DNA of 60,397 nt, from contig NZ_KB911610.1 in NCBI RefSeq assembly GCF_000383615.1, positions 1 to 60,397 on the forward strand. The letters are read 5' to 3'. Of this stretch, positions 16,137-24,745 are shown piece by piece. The translations under genes were made by a program, and so were the position numbers. The stretch comes from Streptomyces canus 299MFChir4.1. GTDB taxonomy: Bacteria > Actinomycetota > Actinomycetes > Streptomycetales > Streptomycetaceae. The first letter of the stretch is position 1, and every line of letters starts with the position of its first letter. The notes beneath the pieces were generated by a model. That model was not told the DNA's origin, did not search any database, and saw only the letters and a program-made list of their open reading frames with translations.

Positions 16137-17675
16137 CTACAGCGCCTGCGGGAACGTGAAGAACCCCTGCGGGTCGTACTCCTTCTTCACCTTGGCGAGC
16201 TTGGTCGCCGCTTCGCCGTAATAAGCCTTCCGCCAGTCCCTCAGCGTCGGGTCCGTGTAGTTCTGGTAGGCCGCTCCCGAGGCGTACGGCTTCATCGCGT
16301 CGTGGGCTCCCGTCAGCCAGGACTGGACCGCCGTGCCCGTCGTGCCCGCCCGCCAGGACCCTATGTACTGCGCCAGCATGCGGGAGCGGCGGTGGACGAA
16401 GGCCGTGGCCGTGGGCGAGACGCGGTTGACCGCGCCGCCGAGGGCGGTCAGGGCGATGCTGCCCGAGCCGCCCCGGACCGCGGCGACCTGCCTCAGGAGG
16501 GTCTGGATGCCGGCCGCGGACAGCGAGCGGTCGAAGAAGTCGGAGTGGGCCGCGTAGGTCTCCCGGCCGAGGGCGCCCTGCGGGTTGCGGTTCGGGGTGG
16601 AGCCGGGCAGGTGGCACTTGGCGTCCGTGGAGAAGGACGAGCAGCCCGCGTACGCCTCCATCGCGCTCTCGTAGGAGTGCCGCCGGAGGCTGACGCTGCG
16701 GGCCGGTGAGCCGATCCGGTCGGCCAGGCGGTCGAGCGCGTTCTGGAGTTCGCCGTAGGTGCCCATGGAGAAGGCCGCGACCGCCACCGAGGGCGAGCCG
16801 CCGTTCTCCAGGTGGCAGGAGGACCAGATCTCGTCGGGCTGGCCGGGACCCCACTCCTGCCAGGCCTTCACCACGGCGGCGGCCTTGGACCACGGCCAGG
16901 TCGCGTACGCGGTCACGCCCTGCGGGGCCGGGTGGGTCTTGAAGTGCAGTTCGGTCACCACGCCGAAGTTGCCGTTGCCCGCGCCGCGCAGGGCCCAGAA
17001 GAGGTCCGTGTTCGTGGTGGCGCTCGCGGTGAGCTGCTTGCCGTCGGCCGTGATCAGGGTGGCCTGGGTGAGGCTGTCGCAGGTGAGCCCGTAGGCCCGG
17101 GAGGCCACGCCGTGACCCCCGCCGAGCACCAGGCCGGAGACGCCCACGGTCGGGCAGGAGCCCGCCGGGATCGTCACGCCCTTCGCGGTGAGGGCCCGGT
17201 AGACGTCGATCAGCTTGGCACCGGCGCCGACCACGGCGGTGCCGCCCGAGGCGCGGACGCGGTTCAGCTTCGAGACATCGACGATCAGCCGGTTGTTTCC
17301 CGAGGACCAGCCGGCGTAGGAGTGGCCGCCGTTGCGGATCGCCACCCGCACGCCGTGGGCGCGGGCGTAGGCGAGCGTGGTGCGGATGTCGTCGGCGTGC
17401 GCCACGTACGCCACCGCCGCGGGCTGCAGCGAGTCGAAGCGGGTGTTGTAGAGCTGCCGCGCCGTCGCCCAGTTCGCCTCGCCGGGGCGGACCAGGGGGC
17501 CGTCCAGGTCGTGGGCGAGGGCGGTCCAGTTCGCGGAGGTGGCGGGCGTACGGGAGGATAGAGACCTGCCGACGGTGCTCTGCGTGGCGTCGGCGCTGCT
17601 TCCGCTGTCGCACGCGGTCGTGGCCACTGCTGTGATCGCGGCCGCGCCGGCCCCGATGAACGTACGCCGTTCCAT
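16137..17675 (-). CDS. Tat-exported BBE-type FAD oxidoreductase
   Basis: This is a 512-residue flavoenzyme of the berberine-bridge-enzyme/oligosaccharide-oxidase group. A twin-arginine signal (MERRTFIGAG...) leads to a PCMH-type FAD domain. His118 (NGGHSYAG) and Cys199 (YGLTCD) are the usual pair for bicovalent FAD attachment. A C-terminal substrate domain ends with the BBE motif region 'QNYTDPTLRDWRKAYYG'. A Cys after the signal (VATTAC) could be a lipid anchor but is not a strong lipobox. The substrate is unknown; sugars or secondary metabolites are usual for the family. It is divergent from pstS. Confidence 0.9.
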   Translation of the reverse strand: MERRTFIGAGAAAITAVATTACDSGSSADATQSTVGRSLSSRTPATSANWTALAHDLDGPLVRPGEANWATARQLYNTRFDSLQPAAVAYVAHADDIRTTLAYARAHGVRVAIRNGGHSYAGWSSGNNRLIVDVSKLNRVRASGGTAVVGAGAKLIDVYRALTAKGVTIPAGSCPTVGVSGLVLGGGHGVASRAYGLTCDSLTQATLITADGKQLTASATTNTDLFWALRGAGNGNFGVVTELHFKTHPAPQGVTAYATWPWSKAAAVVKAWQEWGPGQPDEIWSSCHLENGGSPSVAVAAFSMGTYGELQNALDRLADRIGSPARSVSLRRHSYESAMEAYAGCSSFSTDAKCHLPGSTPNRNPQGALGRETYAAHSDFFDRSLSAAGIQTLLRQVAAVRGGSGSIALTALGGAVNRVSPTATAFVHRRSRMLAQYIGSWRAGTTGTAVQSWLTGAHDAMKPYASGAAYQNYTDPTLRDWRKAYYGEAATKLAKVKKEYDPQGFFTFPQAL

Positions 17676-17815
17676 GTGTCCTTGCCTTCCGTCGGCCTCG
17701 TCGGCTTCCGTGGAACGAGACGGGACTGTGGGGGTGAGGGTTCCCGGGTGGGTTCCGGAATCACACTGTGCCCTCGATGTAAGCGTTCCGTGACCTCACC
17801 GCACCTTCTGCAGGG

Positions 17816-17859
17816 GTTCACCCTGCGTTCACTTCCGGCCATAAACGCCTTCACCTGAT
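17816..17859 (+). promoter_or_regulatory. PHO box (PhoP direct repeats) upstream of pstS
   Basis: Four consecutive 11-nt units are in register: GTTCACCCTGC, GTTCACTTCCG, GCCATAAACGC, CTTCACCTGAT. The first two match the G(G/T)TCA-type PhoP consensus well, the third poorly and the fourth fairly. This is the standard layout of a Streptomyces PhoP site, ~114 nt before the pstS start, and implies induction under phosphate limitation. Confidence 0.85.
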
Positions 17860-17972
17860 CTGCCTAATTTCGGCCTTACGCGATGCGTGGTGTGCCTCGA
17901 ACGCGCATCCGCGTCACCCAGACTTCGCGCACGCCGCCGGATTCAGGACGGCGGCTCCCGGAAGGAACTCAA

Positions 17973-19097
17973 GTGAAGCTTCAGCGCAAGAACCGGCGGG
18001 CCCTCGCCTTCGGTGCTCTCGCCGTCTCCGGCGCCCTGGCCCTCACGGCGTGCGGCTCCGACGACACGAGCGGTGGCAGCGGCAGCAGCGCGTCCGCCAC
18101 GGCCGCCGCGGGCAACATCAAGTGTGACGACGCCAAGGGCCAGCTCCTCGCCGACGGCTCCTCCGCGCAGAAGAACGCGATCGACGCCTGGGTCAAGCAG
18201 TTCACGCAGGCCTGTGGCGTGCAGATCAACTACAAGGGCGGCGGTTCCGGCGCGGGCGTCACCGCGTTCAACAACGGCCAGGTCGCCTTCGCGGGTTCCG
18301 ACTCCGCGCTGAAGCCCGAAGAGGTCACGGCCTCCAAGAAGGTCTGCTCCGGCGGCCAGGGCATCGACCTCCCGATGGTCGGCGGCCCGATCGCCCTCGG
18401 CATCAACATCTCCGGTGTCGACAAGCTCACGCTGGACGCGCCGACCATCGCCAAGATCTTCAACGCCAAGATCTCCAAGTGGAACGACCCGGCGATCGCC
18501 AAGCTGAACCCGGGCGTGAAGCTGCCGGACCTGAAGATCCAGGCGTTCCACCGCTCGGACGACTCCGGCACCACGGACAACTTCACCAAGTACCTGATCG
18601 CCACCGCCAAGAGCGACTGGCCCTACGAGCACGGCAAGACCTGGGTGGCCAAGGGCGGCCAGTCCGCCGCGCAGTCCTCCGGTGTCGCCCAGCAGGTGAA
18701 GCAGACCAACGGCGCCATCGGCTACTTCGAGCTCTCCTACGCCAAGGACGGCATCACGCCGGTCAGCATCGACACCGGTGCCTCCGCCGCGGTCCCGCCC
18801 ACCGTCGAGAACGCCACCAAGGCCATCGCGGACGCCAAGGTCGTCGGCACCGGCTCCGACCTGGCGCTGGAGCTCAACTACGGGACCAAGGCCGACGGCG
18901 CCTACCCGATGGTCCTCGTCACGTACGAGATCGTCTGCGACAAGGGCAACAAGGCCGACACCCTGGCCGCCACCAAGGCGTTCCTGCGCTACACCGCCTC
19001 CGAGGACGGCCAGAAGGTCCTCGCGGACAACGACTACGCCCCGATCCCCGACGACATCATCGCCAAGGTTCGCACCACCATCGAGAGCCTGAGCTGA
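17973..19097 (+). CDS. pstS: Phosphate ABC transporter substrate-binding lipoprotein
   Basis: This 374-residue lipoprotein binds phosphate outside the membrane and delivers it to PstCA. The signal peptide ends in a lipobox (LALTAC, then GSDD). The phosphate-binding segments are visible: ADGSSAQ, FAGSDSAL, and HRSDDSGTTDNF with its conserved Arg/Ser/Asp. GTG 17973 has GAAGGAA upstream and gives a proper signal; upstream in-frame ATGs fall in promoter DNA. It is the first gene of pstSCAB, behind a PHO box. A strong stem-loop separates it from pstC, which could allow more PstS than permease. Confidence 0.96.
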   Translation: MKLQRKNRRALAFGALAVSGALALTACGSDDTSGGSGSSASATAAAGNIKCDDAKGQLLADGSSAQKNAIDAWVKQFTQACGVQINYKGGGSGAGVTAFNNGQVAFAGSDSALKPEEVTASKKVCSGGQGIDLPMVGGPIALGINISGVDKLTLDAPTIAKIFNAKISKWNDPAIAKLNPGVKLPDLKIQAFHRSDDSGTTDNFTKYLIATAKSDWPYEHGKTWVAKGGQSAAQSSGVAQQVKQTNGAIGYFELSYAKDGITPVSIDTGASAAVPPTVENATKAIADAKVVGTGSDLALELNYGTKADGAYPMVLVTYEIVCDKGNKADTLAATKAFLRYTASEDGQKVLADNDYAPIPDDIIAKVRTTIESLS

Positions 19098-19104
19098 CCT
19101 GAGT

Positions 19105-19153
19105 GTGCGGTCCGGCCCGAGCTCCCCGTCGAGGGTGCCGGTCCGGACCGCAC
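19105..19153 (+). other. Intercistronic stem-loop pstS-pstC
   Basis: The perfect 11-bp arms GTGCGGTCCGG (19105-19115) and CCGGACCGCAC (19143-19153) start 7 nt after the pstS stop. It may act as a partial terminator or an mRNA-stabilising hairpin. There is no T-run. Confidence 0.6.
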
Positions 19154-19215
19154 CGTCCGGTGCACCGCCGCCAGGAGCCGCACCTCGCGTGGGGCTCAGC
19201 AGACCGGAGAACCCG

Positions 19216-20220
19216 ATGGACACCACACAGATAACAGACGCACCTCCCCCCGCACCCCACATCCCCGCGCCCGAGCAGAAGCGCGCGGCCCGTGGCGCCA
19301 CCCGTCCCGGTGACCGGATCTTCCTCGGTCTGTCCCGCGGGTCGGGCATCCTGCTCCTGGTGATCATGGCCGCCATCGCCGGCTTCCTCACCTACCGCGC
19401 CTCGATCGCGATCAGCAAGGACGAGGCGGACTTCTTCACCACGTTCGAGTGGAACACCCAGCTCATCCCGCCGAAGTTCGGCATCGCGGTCCTGGTCTTC
19501 GGCACGATCGTCTCCTCGATCATCGCCATGGTCATCGCGGTCCCGATCGCGGTCGCCATCGCGCTGTTCCTCACGCACTACGCCCCGCGCAGGCTGAGCG
19601 GCCCGATCTCATACGTGATCGACCTGCTCGCCGCCGTGCCGTCCATCGTGTACGGCCTCTGGGGCGCCCTGATCCTCGTACCGCACATGAACGGCCTCTA
19701 CGGCTGGCTCAACGACTACCTCGGCTGGACCGGCATCTTCTCCTGGCAGGGCGGGGCACCCCGGTCGATGCTCACCGTCGGCATCCTGCTGGCCATCATG
19801 ATCCTGCCGATCATCACCAACGTGAGCCGCGAGGTCTTCCGCCAGGTCCCGCAGATGCACGAAGAGGCGGCCCTGGCGCTCGGCGCCACCCGCTGGGAGG
19901 TCATCCGCATGGCGGTGATCCCCTTCGGCCGCTCCGGTGTGATCTCCGCCTCGATGCTCGGCCTCGGCCGCGCGCTCGGCGAGACCATGGCCGTGGCCAC
20001 CGTGCTCTCCCCGACCTTCGACATCCAGGCCAGCCTGCTCGACCCGGGCGGCGGCACCTTCGCCCAGAACATCGCCAGCAAGTTCGGTGAGGCCAGCGAG
20101 CTGGGCCGGGACGCGCTGATCGCCTCCGGTCTCGTCCTGTTCGTCATCACCCTGCTGGTCAACGGCGCGGCCCGCATGATCATCGCGCGTCGCAAGGAGT
20201 ACTCGGGGGCCAACGCATGA
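19216..20220 (+). CDS. pstC: Phosphate ABC transporter permease PstC
   Basis: This is a 334-residue inner-membrane permease that forms the phosphate channel with PstA. It has six predicted helices after a ~40-residue Pro-rich cytoplasmic start, and the ATPase-coupling loop is 'HEEAALALGATRWEVIRMAV'. ATG 19216 is chosen because GGAGA lies upstream and a longer in-frame start would run into the stem-loop after pstS. Its stop overlaps the pstA start (ATGA). Confidence 0.95.
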   Translation: MDTTQITDAPPPAPHIPAPEQKRAARGATRPGDRIFLGLSRGSGILLLVIMAAIAGFLTYRASIAISKDEADFFTTFEWNTQLIPPKFGIAVLVFGTIVSSIIAMVIAVPIAVAIALFLTHYAPRRLSGPISYVIDLLAAVPSIVYGLWGALILVPHMNGLYGWLNDYLGWTGIFSWQGGAPRSMLTVGILLAIMILPIITNVSREVFRQVPQMHEEAALALGATRWEVIRMAVIPFGRSGVISASMLGLGRALGETMAVATVLSPTFDIQASLLDPGGGTFAQNIASKFGEASELGRDALIASGLVLFVITLLVNGAARMIIARRKEYSGANA

Positions 20221-21275
20221 GCACCGCAATCGCCGAGAAGCGCCCCAGCACCCTGCGCGGCGCCAGCCTCCCCAAGTGGGCCCCGTACGCCATCGCCGCC
20301 GGCTCCGTCGCCCTCGGCCTCGGCATCAGCGCGGCGGCAGGCCTGAACAGCAGCATCCAGTGGGCCCTGATGGCCGGGGTCCTGTTCGTCCTCGGCACGT
20401 ACGTCATCGCGGCCCGCGTGGAGGGCCGCCGCCAGGCCAAGGACCGGGTCGCGACGGCTCTGGTCTGGGTCGCCTTCCTCCTCGCGGTCGTCCCGCTGGT
20501 CTCCCTGGTGTGGTCGACGGTCTCGCGCGGTGTGAAGGTCCTCGACTTCTACTTCCTGACCCACTCGATGGGCCTGATCTCGGACTCCGAGCCGGGCGGC
20601 GGTATCTACCACGCCATCCTCGGCAGCCTGGAGCAGGTCGCCCTCGCCACCCTGATCGCGGCGCCGATCGGTGTGCTCACCGCGATCTACCTGGTCGAGT
20701 ACGGGCGCGGAAACCTCGCCAAGGCCGTCACGTTCTTCGTCGACGTCATGACGGGCATCCCGTCGATCGTCGCGGGTCTGTTCATCCTCTCGATCATGCT
20801 GATGTTCGACATGCAGCCCTTCGGCTTCGCCGGGTCGCTCGCCCTGGCCATCCTGATGATGCCGGTCGTCGTCCGCTCCACGGAGGAGATGCTCAAGCTC
20901 GTCCCGAACGAGCTGCGCGAGGCGTCCCTGGCACTGGGCATCCCGAAGTGGCGGACCATCCTGAAGGTGGTCCTGCCGACCTCCATCGGCGGCATCACCA
21001 CGGGCATCATGCTGGCGATCGCCCGTATCGCGGGCGAGACCGCGCCGGTGCTGCTCCTGGTCTGGGGCAACTCGATCATCAACGCCAACCCCTTCGAGGG
21101 TGCGCAGCAGTCGCTTCCGCTGTACATCTATCAGCAGTACGCGAACAGCGCGGGCGCCGGTGCGGCGTACGACCGTGCGTGGGCGGCGTCCCTGACGCTG
21201 ATCGCCTTCGTGATGATCCTGAATCTGGTGGCTCGCGGCATCGCCCGCTGGAAGGCCCCGAAGACCGGTCGCTAA
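20217..21275 (+). CDS. pstA: Phosphate ABC transporter permease PstA
   Basis: This is a 352-residue partner permease of PstC. An extra hydrophobic N-terminal hairpin precedes the six-helix core. The EAA loop reads 'LREASLALGIPKWRTILKVV'. ATGA overlap with pstC indicates translational coupling. A 64-nt gap leads to pstB. Length and topology are normal for actinobacterial PstA. Confidence 0.95.
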   Translation: MSTAIAEKRPSTLRGASLPKWAPYAIAAGSVALGLGISAAAGLNSSIQWALMAGVLFVLGTYVIAARVEGRRQAKDRVATALVWVAFLLAVVPLVSLVWSTVSRGVKVLDFYFLTHSMGLISDSEPGGGIYHAILGSLEQVALATLIAAPIGVLTAIYLVEYGRGNLAKAVTFFVDVMTGIPSIVAGLFILSIMLMFDMQPFGFAGSLALAILMMPVVVRSTEEMLKLVPNELREASLALGIPKWRTILKVVLPTSIGGITTGIMLAIARIAGETAPVLLLVWGNSIINANPFEGAQQSLPLYIYQQYANSAGAGAAYDRAWAASLTLIAFVMILNLVARGIARWKAPKTGR

Positions 21276-21339
21276 GGCGACAATTTCCGGCTCCGCCGGG
21301 CGTGACCCCCTCAGCGACTGATCTGGAAGTGAAGAAGAC

Positions 21340-22116
21340 ATGGCCAAGCGAATCGACGTAAGCGGGCTCACCGCCTACTACGGCTCCCACAAGGCGATCG
21401 AAGACATCTCGATGACCGTCGAGCCCCGCTCGGTGACGGCCTTCATCGGCCCCTCCGGCTGCGGCAAGTCGACGTTCCTGCGCACGCTCAACCGGATGCA
21501 CGAGGTCACCTCGGGCGGCCGGGTCGAGGGCAAGGTGCTCCTCGACGACGAGGACCTGTACGGCCAGGGCATCGACCCCGTGTCCGTCCGCCGCGAGGTG
21601 GGCATGGTCTTCCAGCGCCCGAATCCGTTCCCCACGATGTCGATCTTCGACAACGTGGCGGCGGGCCTGCGCCTGAACGGCTCGTACAAGAAGTCGGAAC
21701 TGTCGGACGTCGTCGAGAAGTCCCTCAAGGGCGCGAACCTCTGGAACGAGGTCAAGGACCGGCTGAACAAGCCGGGTTCGGGTCTCTCCGGTGGTCAGCA
21801 GCAGCGTCTGTGCATCGCCCGCGCGATCGCGGTGGAGCCCAAGGTCCTGCTCATGGACGAGCCCTGCTCGGCCCTGGACCCGATCTCCACGCTCGCCATC
21901 GAGGACCTGATCGGTGAGCTGAAGGAGCGCTTCACGATCGTCATCGTGACGCACAACATGCAGCAGGCGGCCCGGGTCTCGGACCGTACGGCCTTCTTCA
22001 ACCTGGCCGCGGTCGGGCAGCCCGGCAAGCTGATCGAGATCGACGAGACGGAGCGGATCTTCTCCAACCCGTCGGTCCAGGCCACCGAGGACTACATCTC
22101 GGGCCGCTTCGGCTGA
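21340..22116 (+). CDS. pstB: Phosphate ABC transporter ATPase PstB
   Basis: This 258-residue cytoplasmic ATPase powers PstCA. It has Walker A GPSGCGKST, Q-loop VFQRPNPFP, signature LSGGQQQR, Walker B VLLMDEP and H-loop IVTHN, all intact. It is the full family length and ends the pst operon just before a perfect bidirectional terminator. GAAGAAG lies ahead of the ATG. Confidence 0.97.
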   Translation: MAKRIDVSGLTAYYGSHKAIEDISMTVEPRSVTAFIGPSGCGKSTFLRTLNRMHEVTSGGRVEGKVLLDDEDLYGQGIDPVSVRREVGMVFQRPNPFPTMSIFDNVAAGLRLNGSYKKSELSDVVEKSLKGANLWNEVKDRLNKPGSGLSGGQQQRLCIARAIAVEPKVLLMDEPCSALDPISTLAIEDLIGELKERFTIVIVTHNMQQAARVSDRTAFFNLAAVGQPGKLIEIDETERIFSNPSVQATEDYISGRFG

Positions 22117-22176
22117 GCCGTATCCCCTGAAGACCCCTCGCGGTGCTGCATGGCGGTGCCACCGCGAGGACACAGA

Positions 22177-22207
22177 GGGCCCGCCCCCGGATTCCGGGGG
22201 CGGGCCC
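22177..22207. terminator. Bidirectional terminator pstB / pit
   Basis: A perfect 14-bp stem (GGGCCCGCCCCCGG / CCGGGGGCGGGCCC) with an ATT loop lies between the convergent pstB and pit genes. Confidence 0.9.
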
Positions 22208-22231
22208 GTTGTCGTACACCCGGCCGGGCGC

Positions 22232-23230
22232 CTACAGGAACAGCAGGTTCACGATGCCGAAGCAGCAGGCCGCCACGATCGCCGCCGCCGGCATGGTGAT
22301 GAACCAGCCGAGGACGATGTTCTTGGCGACGCCCCAGCGGACCGCGTTGACGCGCTTGGTGGCCCCGACGCCCATGATCGCCGAGGTGATGACATGGGTC
22401 GTCGACACCGGCGCCTTGAACAGGTACGCGGTGGTGAACATGATCGCCGCGCCGGTCGTCTCGGCGGCGAAGCCCTGCGGCGGATCGAGCTCGATGATCT
22501 TCCGGCCCAGCGTGCGCATGATGCGCCAGCCACCCGCGTACGTGCCCAGCGACAGCATCACCGCGCAGGCGATCTTCACCCAGACCGGGATCGGGTCGCC
22601 GTAGGTCTCGTGGCCGGAGATCACCAGGGCCATCACCACGACACCCATGGTCTTCTGGGCGTCCTGGAGGCCGTGTCCGAGGGCCATGCCGGCCGCGGAC
22701 ACGGTCTGCGCTATCCGGAAACCGCGCTTGGCCTTGTGCGGGTTGGCCCGCCGGAAGAGCCACATGATCGCCGTCATCACCAGGTAACCGGCGACCAGAC
22801 CGACGACCGGTGAGAGGAACATCGGGATGACGACCTTGTCGAGCACGCCGTTCCAGATCACCTCGGTGCCGCCCGCGAGCGCGGCTCCCACCAGGCCGCC
22901 GAACAGCGCGTGCGAGGACGAGGAGGGCAGTCCGAAGTACCAGGTGACGAGGTTCCACACGATCGCGCCGACCAGGGCGGAGAAGAGGATTCCCATCCCC
23001 TTGGAGCCCTCCGGCGCGTCGATCAAGCCCTCACTGACGGTCTTGGCGACCCCGGAGCCGAGAAAGGCTCCCGCCAGGTTCATGACCGCCGCCATCGCCA
23101 GTGCGGCGCGCGGCGTCAGCGCCCGTGTCGACACCGAGGTCGCGATCGCGTTCGCCGAGTCGTGGAAGCCGTTCGTGTACGTGAAGAAGAGCGCGACCAG
23201 GATGGTCACGACCAGAGCGAAGGTGTCCAT
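22232..23230 (-). CDS. pit: Low-affinity inorganic phosphate transporter (Pit/PHO4)
   Basis: This 332-residue integral membrane protein of the PiT family imports phosphate (as metal-phosphate) with the proton gradient. About ten helices are present. The duplicated family signature is visible near the N-terminus (NGFHDSANAIATSVSTRAL) and again around 'GFAAETTGAAIM ... VSTTHVITSAIMGVG'. It lies 8 nt after the DUF47 gene and forms an operon with it, the usual pairing. It converges on pstB. I believe it is the orthologue of S. coelicolor pitH1. Confidence 0.95.
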   Translation of the reverse strand: MDTFALVVTILVALFFTYTNGFHDSANAIATSVSTRALTPRAALAMAAVMNLAGAFLGSGVAKTVSEGLIDAPEGSKGMGILFSALVGAIVWNLVTWYFGLPSSSSHALFGGLVGAALAGGTEVIWNGVLDKVVIPMFLSPVVGLVAGYLVMTAIMWLFRRANPHKAKRGFRIAQTVSAAGMALGHGLQDAQKTMGVVVMALVISGHETYGDPIPVWVKIACAVMLSLGTYAGGWRIMRTLGRKIIELDPPQGFAAETTGAAIMFTTAYLFKAPVSTTHVITSAIMGVGATKRVNAVRWGVAKNIVLGWFITMPAAAIVAACCFGIVNLLFL

Positions 23231-23238
23231 GGAGGGGT

Positions 23239-23859
23239 TCAGGACTCCTTGACGGCGATGGTCTCCACCGTGTTCGCCACGTGCTCGAACGCGTCCGCGG
23301 CCTCTTCGAGGACGTCCACGATCTGCTTGAGCTTGAGGACCTCGATGGCCTCGTACTTGCCGTTGAACAGCATGGCGAGCAGCTTGCGGTGGATCTGGTC
23401 CGCCTGGTTCTCCAGCCGGTTGACCTCGATCCAGTACTCGGTGAGGTTGTCCATGGTCCGCAGGTTCGGCATGGCCTCGGCCGTGAGTTCGGCGGCCCGC
23501 GCGAGCACCTCGACCTGCTGCTCGACGCCCTTGGGGAGCTCCTCGACGTTGTAGAGGACGACCAGGTCGACGGCCTCCTCCATGAAGTCCATGATGTCGT
23601 CGAGGGAGGACGCCAGGTTGTAGATGTCCTCGCGGTCGAACGGCGTGATGAACGAGGAGTTCAACTGGTGGAAGATCGCGTGGGTGGCGTCGTCACCGGC
23701 GTGTTCCGCGGCCCGCATACGCTCTGCGATCTCGGCCCGGCCGGCGGTGTCCGCCCCGAGCAGTTCCATCAGGAGCTTCGAGCCCGTGACGATGTTGTCC
23801 GCGGAGGCGGCGAACATGTCGTAGAAGCTCGTCTCCCTGGGGGTCAGACGAAAGCGCAC
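23239..23859 (-). CDS. DUF47/PhoU-like Pit accessory protein
   Basis: This is a 206-residue all-helical cytoplasmic protein of the DUF47 (PhoU-like) family. It is almost always encoded with Pit transporters and is thought to modulate them. Typical features are 'AGDDATHAIFHQLNSSFITP' and 'FDREDIYNLASSLDDIMDF', with the acidic E/DxxxD metal-binding pattern. It is the first gene of the two-gene pit operon and is divergent from csoR across ~210 nt. Confidence 0.94.
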   Translation of the reverse strand: MRFRLTPRETSFYDMFAASADNIVTGSKLLMELLGADTAGRAEIAERMRAAEHAGDDATHAIFHQLNSSFITPFDREDIYNLASSLDDIMDFMEEAVDLVVLYNVEELPKGVEQQVEVLARAAELTAEAMPNLRTMDNLTEYWIEVNRLENQADQIHRKLLAMLFNGKYEAIEVLKLKQIVDVLEEAADAFEHVANTVETIAVKES

Positions 23860-24013
23860 AAGGGGTCCTCGGGGTGCATCGGTTTCGGTCAGGGTGATGC
23901 TAAGTGCATCATCCGGCCACGGCTAATGGGCCGTCCCCCAGTGTCGCCCATCGGGCACAGTGGTTGGCACGGGGGCCGTCCGCAGGCCCTATACCCGGGA
24001 AACTTCGGTACGA

Positions 24014-24031
24014 TATACCCAGGAGGGGTAT
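24014..24031 (+). promoter_or_regulatory. CsoR operator upstream of csoR
   Basis: ATACCC-AGGAG-GGGTAT is an inverted repeat with the G/C-tract form of copper-responsive CsoR sites. A second half-site-like element (CTATACCCGGG) lies ~25 nt upstream at 23989-23999. It is ~40 nt before the csoR ATG, so autoregulation is expected. Confidence 0.75.
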
Positions 24032-24071
24032 GTGATTCCCTCAGGGTTGTGGCCGTGATGTGGAGGACGCG

Positions 24072-24434
24072 ATGACGACGACCGAGGCCGGCGCCACGGC
24101 GCCCTCCGAGACAGTGGCGGAAACCAGCCCCCACGAGACCCACGAGCCCACCACGCACGGCTACCACAAGCAGAAGGACGAACACCTCAAGCGCCTGCGC
24201 CGGATCGAGGGCCAGATCCGGGGCCTGCAGCGGATGGTCGACGAGGACGTCTACTGCATCGACATACTCACGCAGGTGTCCGCCTCCACCAAGGCCCTGC
24301 AGTCCTTCGCGCTGCAGCTCCTGGAGGAACACCTGCGGCACTGCGTCGCCGATGCGGCCGTCAAGGGCGGCGCCGAGATCGACGCGAAGGTCGAGGAGGC
24401 GACGAAGGCCATCGGCCGTCTGCTGCGGACGTGA
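24072..24434 (+). CDS. csoR: Copper-sensing repressor CsoR
   Basis: This 120-residue DNA-binding regulator releases DNA on binding Cu(I). The copper ligands are visible with the right spacing: Cys62 (VYCID), His87 and Cys91 (EEHLRHC). The RRIEGQIRGLQRM helix is characteristic of the family. ATG 24072 has GGAGG 5 nt upstream; a GTG at 24060 is less likely. A CsoR-type operator lies in its own promoter. No copper chaperone or P-ATPase gene is adjacent, so its targets lie elsewhere, as in S. coelicolor and S. lividans. Confidence 0.93.
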   Translation: MTTTEAGATAPSETVAETSPHETHEPTTHGYHKQKDEHLKRLRRIEGQIRGLQRMVDEDVYCIDILTQVSASTKALQSFALQLLEEHLRHCVADAAVKGGAEIDAKVEEATKAIGRLLRT

Positions 24435-24460
24435 TCCGGCCTTCCCCGCGACGGAACAGG

Positions 24461-24486
24461 CGCCCCCGGCTCACCGGCCGGGGGCG
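24461..24486. terminator. Bidirectional terminator after csoR
   Basis: A 10-bp stem (CGCCCCCGGC / GCCGGGGGCG) with a 6-nt loop lies between csoR and the convergent small gene, and includes the latter's stop codon. Confidence 0.7.
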
Positions 24487-24647
24487 TCCGCGCGTTCCTC
24501 GGCCACTTTCAGCACCTCGTCGATGCTCTCCAGGCTGAGCCGGTCGTCGGCGGCCGACGCCGCGATGATCAGCTCTCCGCACAGTTCGATCTCGGCGAGG
24601 GCCACGTGGTCCTGAACCGCCGTACCGCCGACCGGAGCCACGCGCAT
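24471..24647 (-). CDS. Small conserved-looking protein, 58 aa
   Basis: This short gene has clear coding character. It starts MRVAPVGGTAVQDHVALAEI, has a predicted helical body with one Cys (IELCGELIIAAS) and an acidic C-terminal helix (SLESIDEVLKVAEER). GAAGAGGTG lies directly before ATG 24647, and the third positions are almost all G/C. It has no signal peptide or membrane segment. It is convergent with csoR, sharing a terminator, and lies ~100 nt from the lipoprotein gene. I do not know a function; the size and amphipathic helices suggest a small partner protein. Confidence 0.75.
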   Translation of the reverse strand: MRVAPVGGTAVQDHVALAEIELCGELIIAASAADDRLSLESIDEVLKVAEERADAPGR

Positions 24648-24745
24648 CACCTCTTCTCTGCCGTTACCGACTTCCTAGAGTAGGGAGCGGCGTACGCACC
24701 GCGCATGGCACGGACGGGCTAGTTCTTGACACCCGTCACGACCGC

